From Methylotenera sp. (lineage in GTDB: Bacteria; Pseudomonadota; Gammaproteobacteria; Burkholderiales; Methylophilaceae): a stretch of DNA of 7,596 nt. A model generated the notes under the pieces. That model ran no database searches. It saw only the letters and a list, made by a program, of their open reading frames with translations, and was not told the origin of the DNA. Positions 6,837 to 7,596 of this stretch are shown piece by piece. The stretch's first letter is position 1. Each line of letters starts with the position of its first letter. The translations under genes and the position numbers were made by a program. The DNA lies in assembly GCA_013816325.1 (NCBI GenBank), contig JACDEP010000054.1, positions 5,406-13,001 on the forward strand. Reading direction: 5' to 3'.

Positions 6837-7596
6837 TTGCGTATCTATATCCAACTTTTATTAATAGTATGCATGGCCTTCACGCAGTTCGGCACGCAAG
6901 CGGCCGAGGTAGTCAAGCTTGACCGCATTGTAGCGGTCGTCGACCAAACCGTGATTACCGAACAGGAATTGGAAAACCGCATACAAACCGTGACTGCGCA
7001 GTTCGCCAAACAAGGTACTGAATTACCTGACGAAAGCGTTTTGCGTAAGCAGATTCTAGAACGTCTCATTTCAGATACGCTGCAATTGCAATATGCAGCG
7101 CAAACCGGCCTTAAAGTAGATGACAATCAACTGGATAGAACGGTTGAAAGAATTGCGGACCAGAACAAAATGTCACTCACCGAATTTGGTGAAGCTTTAG
7201 CTAAAGATGGTATTAGCATGCGTAAATTTCGCTCGGATATTCGCAATGAAATCACGATTGCACGCCTGCGCGAACGCGAGGTTGATAGCCGTGTGAATGT
7301 CAGCGAATCTGAAATCGATAATTTCCTGACTACCCAAGCATCGCGTAATGAAAGCCAGGATGAGTTCGAAATTTCCCATATCATGGTGAGAACCCCTGAA
7401 GAAGGCGCGACAGAAGATATCCAGAAAGCTAAAGCAAAGATTGATGAAGCACTTAGCCAACTACAATCTGGTACCAGTTTTGCCAAGGTTGCAGCCAGCT
7501 TTTCAGATGCGCCAAATGCGCTGGAAGGTGGGAGCTTGGGCTGGAAAAGCGGCTCGCAGATGCCTACTCTGTTTTTGGACGCACTTAAAGTTATGC
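6837..7596 (+). CDS. surA: SurA, periplasmic chaperone and peptidyl-prolyl isomerase, 3' end cut off by the window edge
   Basis: 253 codons are present, open to the window end. After a signal peptide (about 1-23, RIYIQLLLIVCMAF core, TQA/AE cleavage region), mature SurA begins VVKLDRIVAVVDQTVITEQEL (25-45). The N-terminal chaperone domain continues with LRKQILERLISDTLQLQYA (69-87), the segment from IADQNKMSL and the RSDIRNEITIARLRERE helix region. The first parvulin domain begins near 177 (EFEISHIMVRTP) and reaches LEGGSLGWKSGSQMP (229-243); the second parvulin domain and C-terminal helix lie beyond the edge. Family role: escorts unfolded barrel proteins, LptD among them, to the BAM complex. 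The frame has no ATG before codon 13 (6873), and starting there would destroy the signal peptide. TTG at 6837 is the only sensible start. Upstream there is only a weak GAG (6826-6828), so coupling to lptD, whose stop ends at 6831, is likely. Confidence 0.95.
   Translation, partial: MRIYIQLLLIVCMAFTQFGTQAAEVVKLDRIVAVVDQTVITEQELENRIQTVTAQFAKQGTELPDESVLRKQILERLISDTLQLQYAAQTGLKVDDNQLDRTVERIADQNKMSLTEFGEALAKDGISMRKFRSDIRNEITIARLREREVDSRVNVSESEIDNFLTTQASRNESQDEFEISHIMVRTPEEGATEDIQKAKAKIDEALSQLQSGTSFAKVAASFSDAPNALEGGSLGWKSGSQMPTLFLDALKVM

Noticed and set aside
6845..7486. Minus-strand ORFs across surA
   Set aside because: They are the complement of the well-conserved SurA coding frame and share no family signature.

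Overview
The window looks like a chromosomal housekeeping region of a moderately AT-rich proteobacterium. The best guess is a betaproteobacterium of the Methylophilaceae type (Methylotenera or Methylophilus relatives). This rests on the LptD and PepP sequence style and on gene order, not on a marker gene, so the family-level call is tentative. No tRNA, rRNA, CRISPR, insertion sequence, prophage or transposase was seen.

Layout: four genes run leftward from about 4175 to 1, in transcription order amgK, murU, pepP, ubiH (ubiH runs off the left edge). Two genes run rightward from 4423, lptD and then surA (surA runs off the right edge). A 247-bp divergent intergenic region (4176-4422) separates the groups. 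It carries a good sigma70-type promoter for lptD, TATAAT-type -10 elements for amgK, and a perfect 19-bp palindrome overlapping the lptD -35.

The leftward unit joins two modules known from other proteobacteria. AmgK and MurU recycle cell-wall MurNAc into UDP-MurNAc, and in Pseudomonas they also sit next to lptD. pepP-ubiH (aminopeptidase P and a ubiquinone-biosynthesis monooxygenase) is an adjacent pair as in Escherichia coli. The rightward unit is the start of the classic lptD-surA outer-membrane cluster: LptD inserts LPS into the outer membrane, and SurA is the periplasmic chaperone for beta-barrel proteins including LptD.

Most of the window is ordinary. The least ordinary stretch is the 134-bp gap between amgK and murU. 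It holds a 25-codon ORF with its own Shine-Dalgarno sequence whose stop overlaps the murU start (TGATG). An 8-bp perfect inverted repeat and a competing 6-bp pairing also lie just upstream of the murU start. Other points of interest are an LptD with only two cysteines and a low-complexity insertion in its periplasmic domain, a 12-residue Asn/Gln-rich insertion in PepP, and non-ATG starts for amgK (GTG) and surA (TTG). I found no convincing new multi-gene system.
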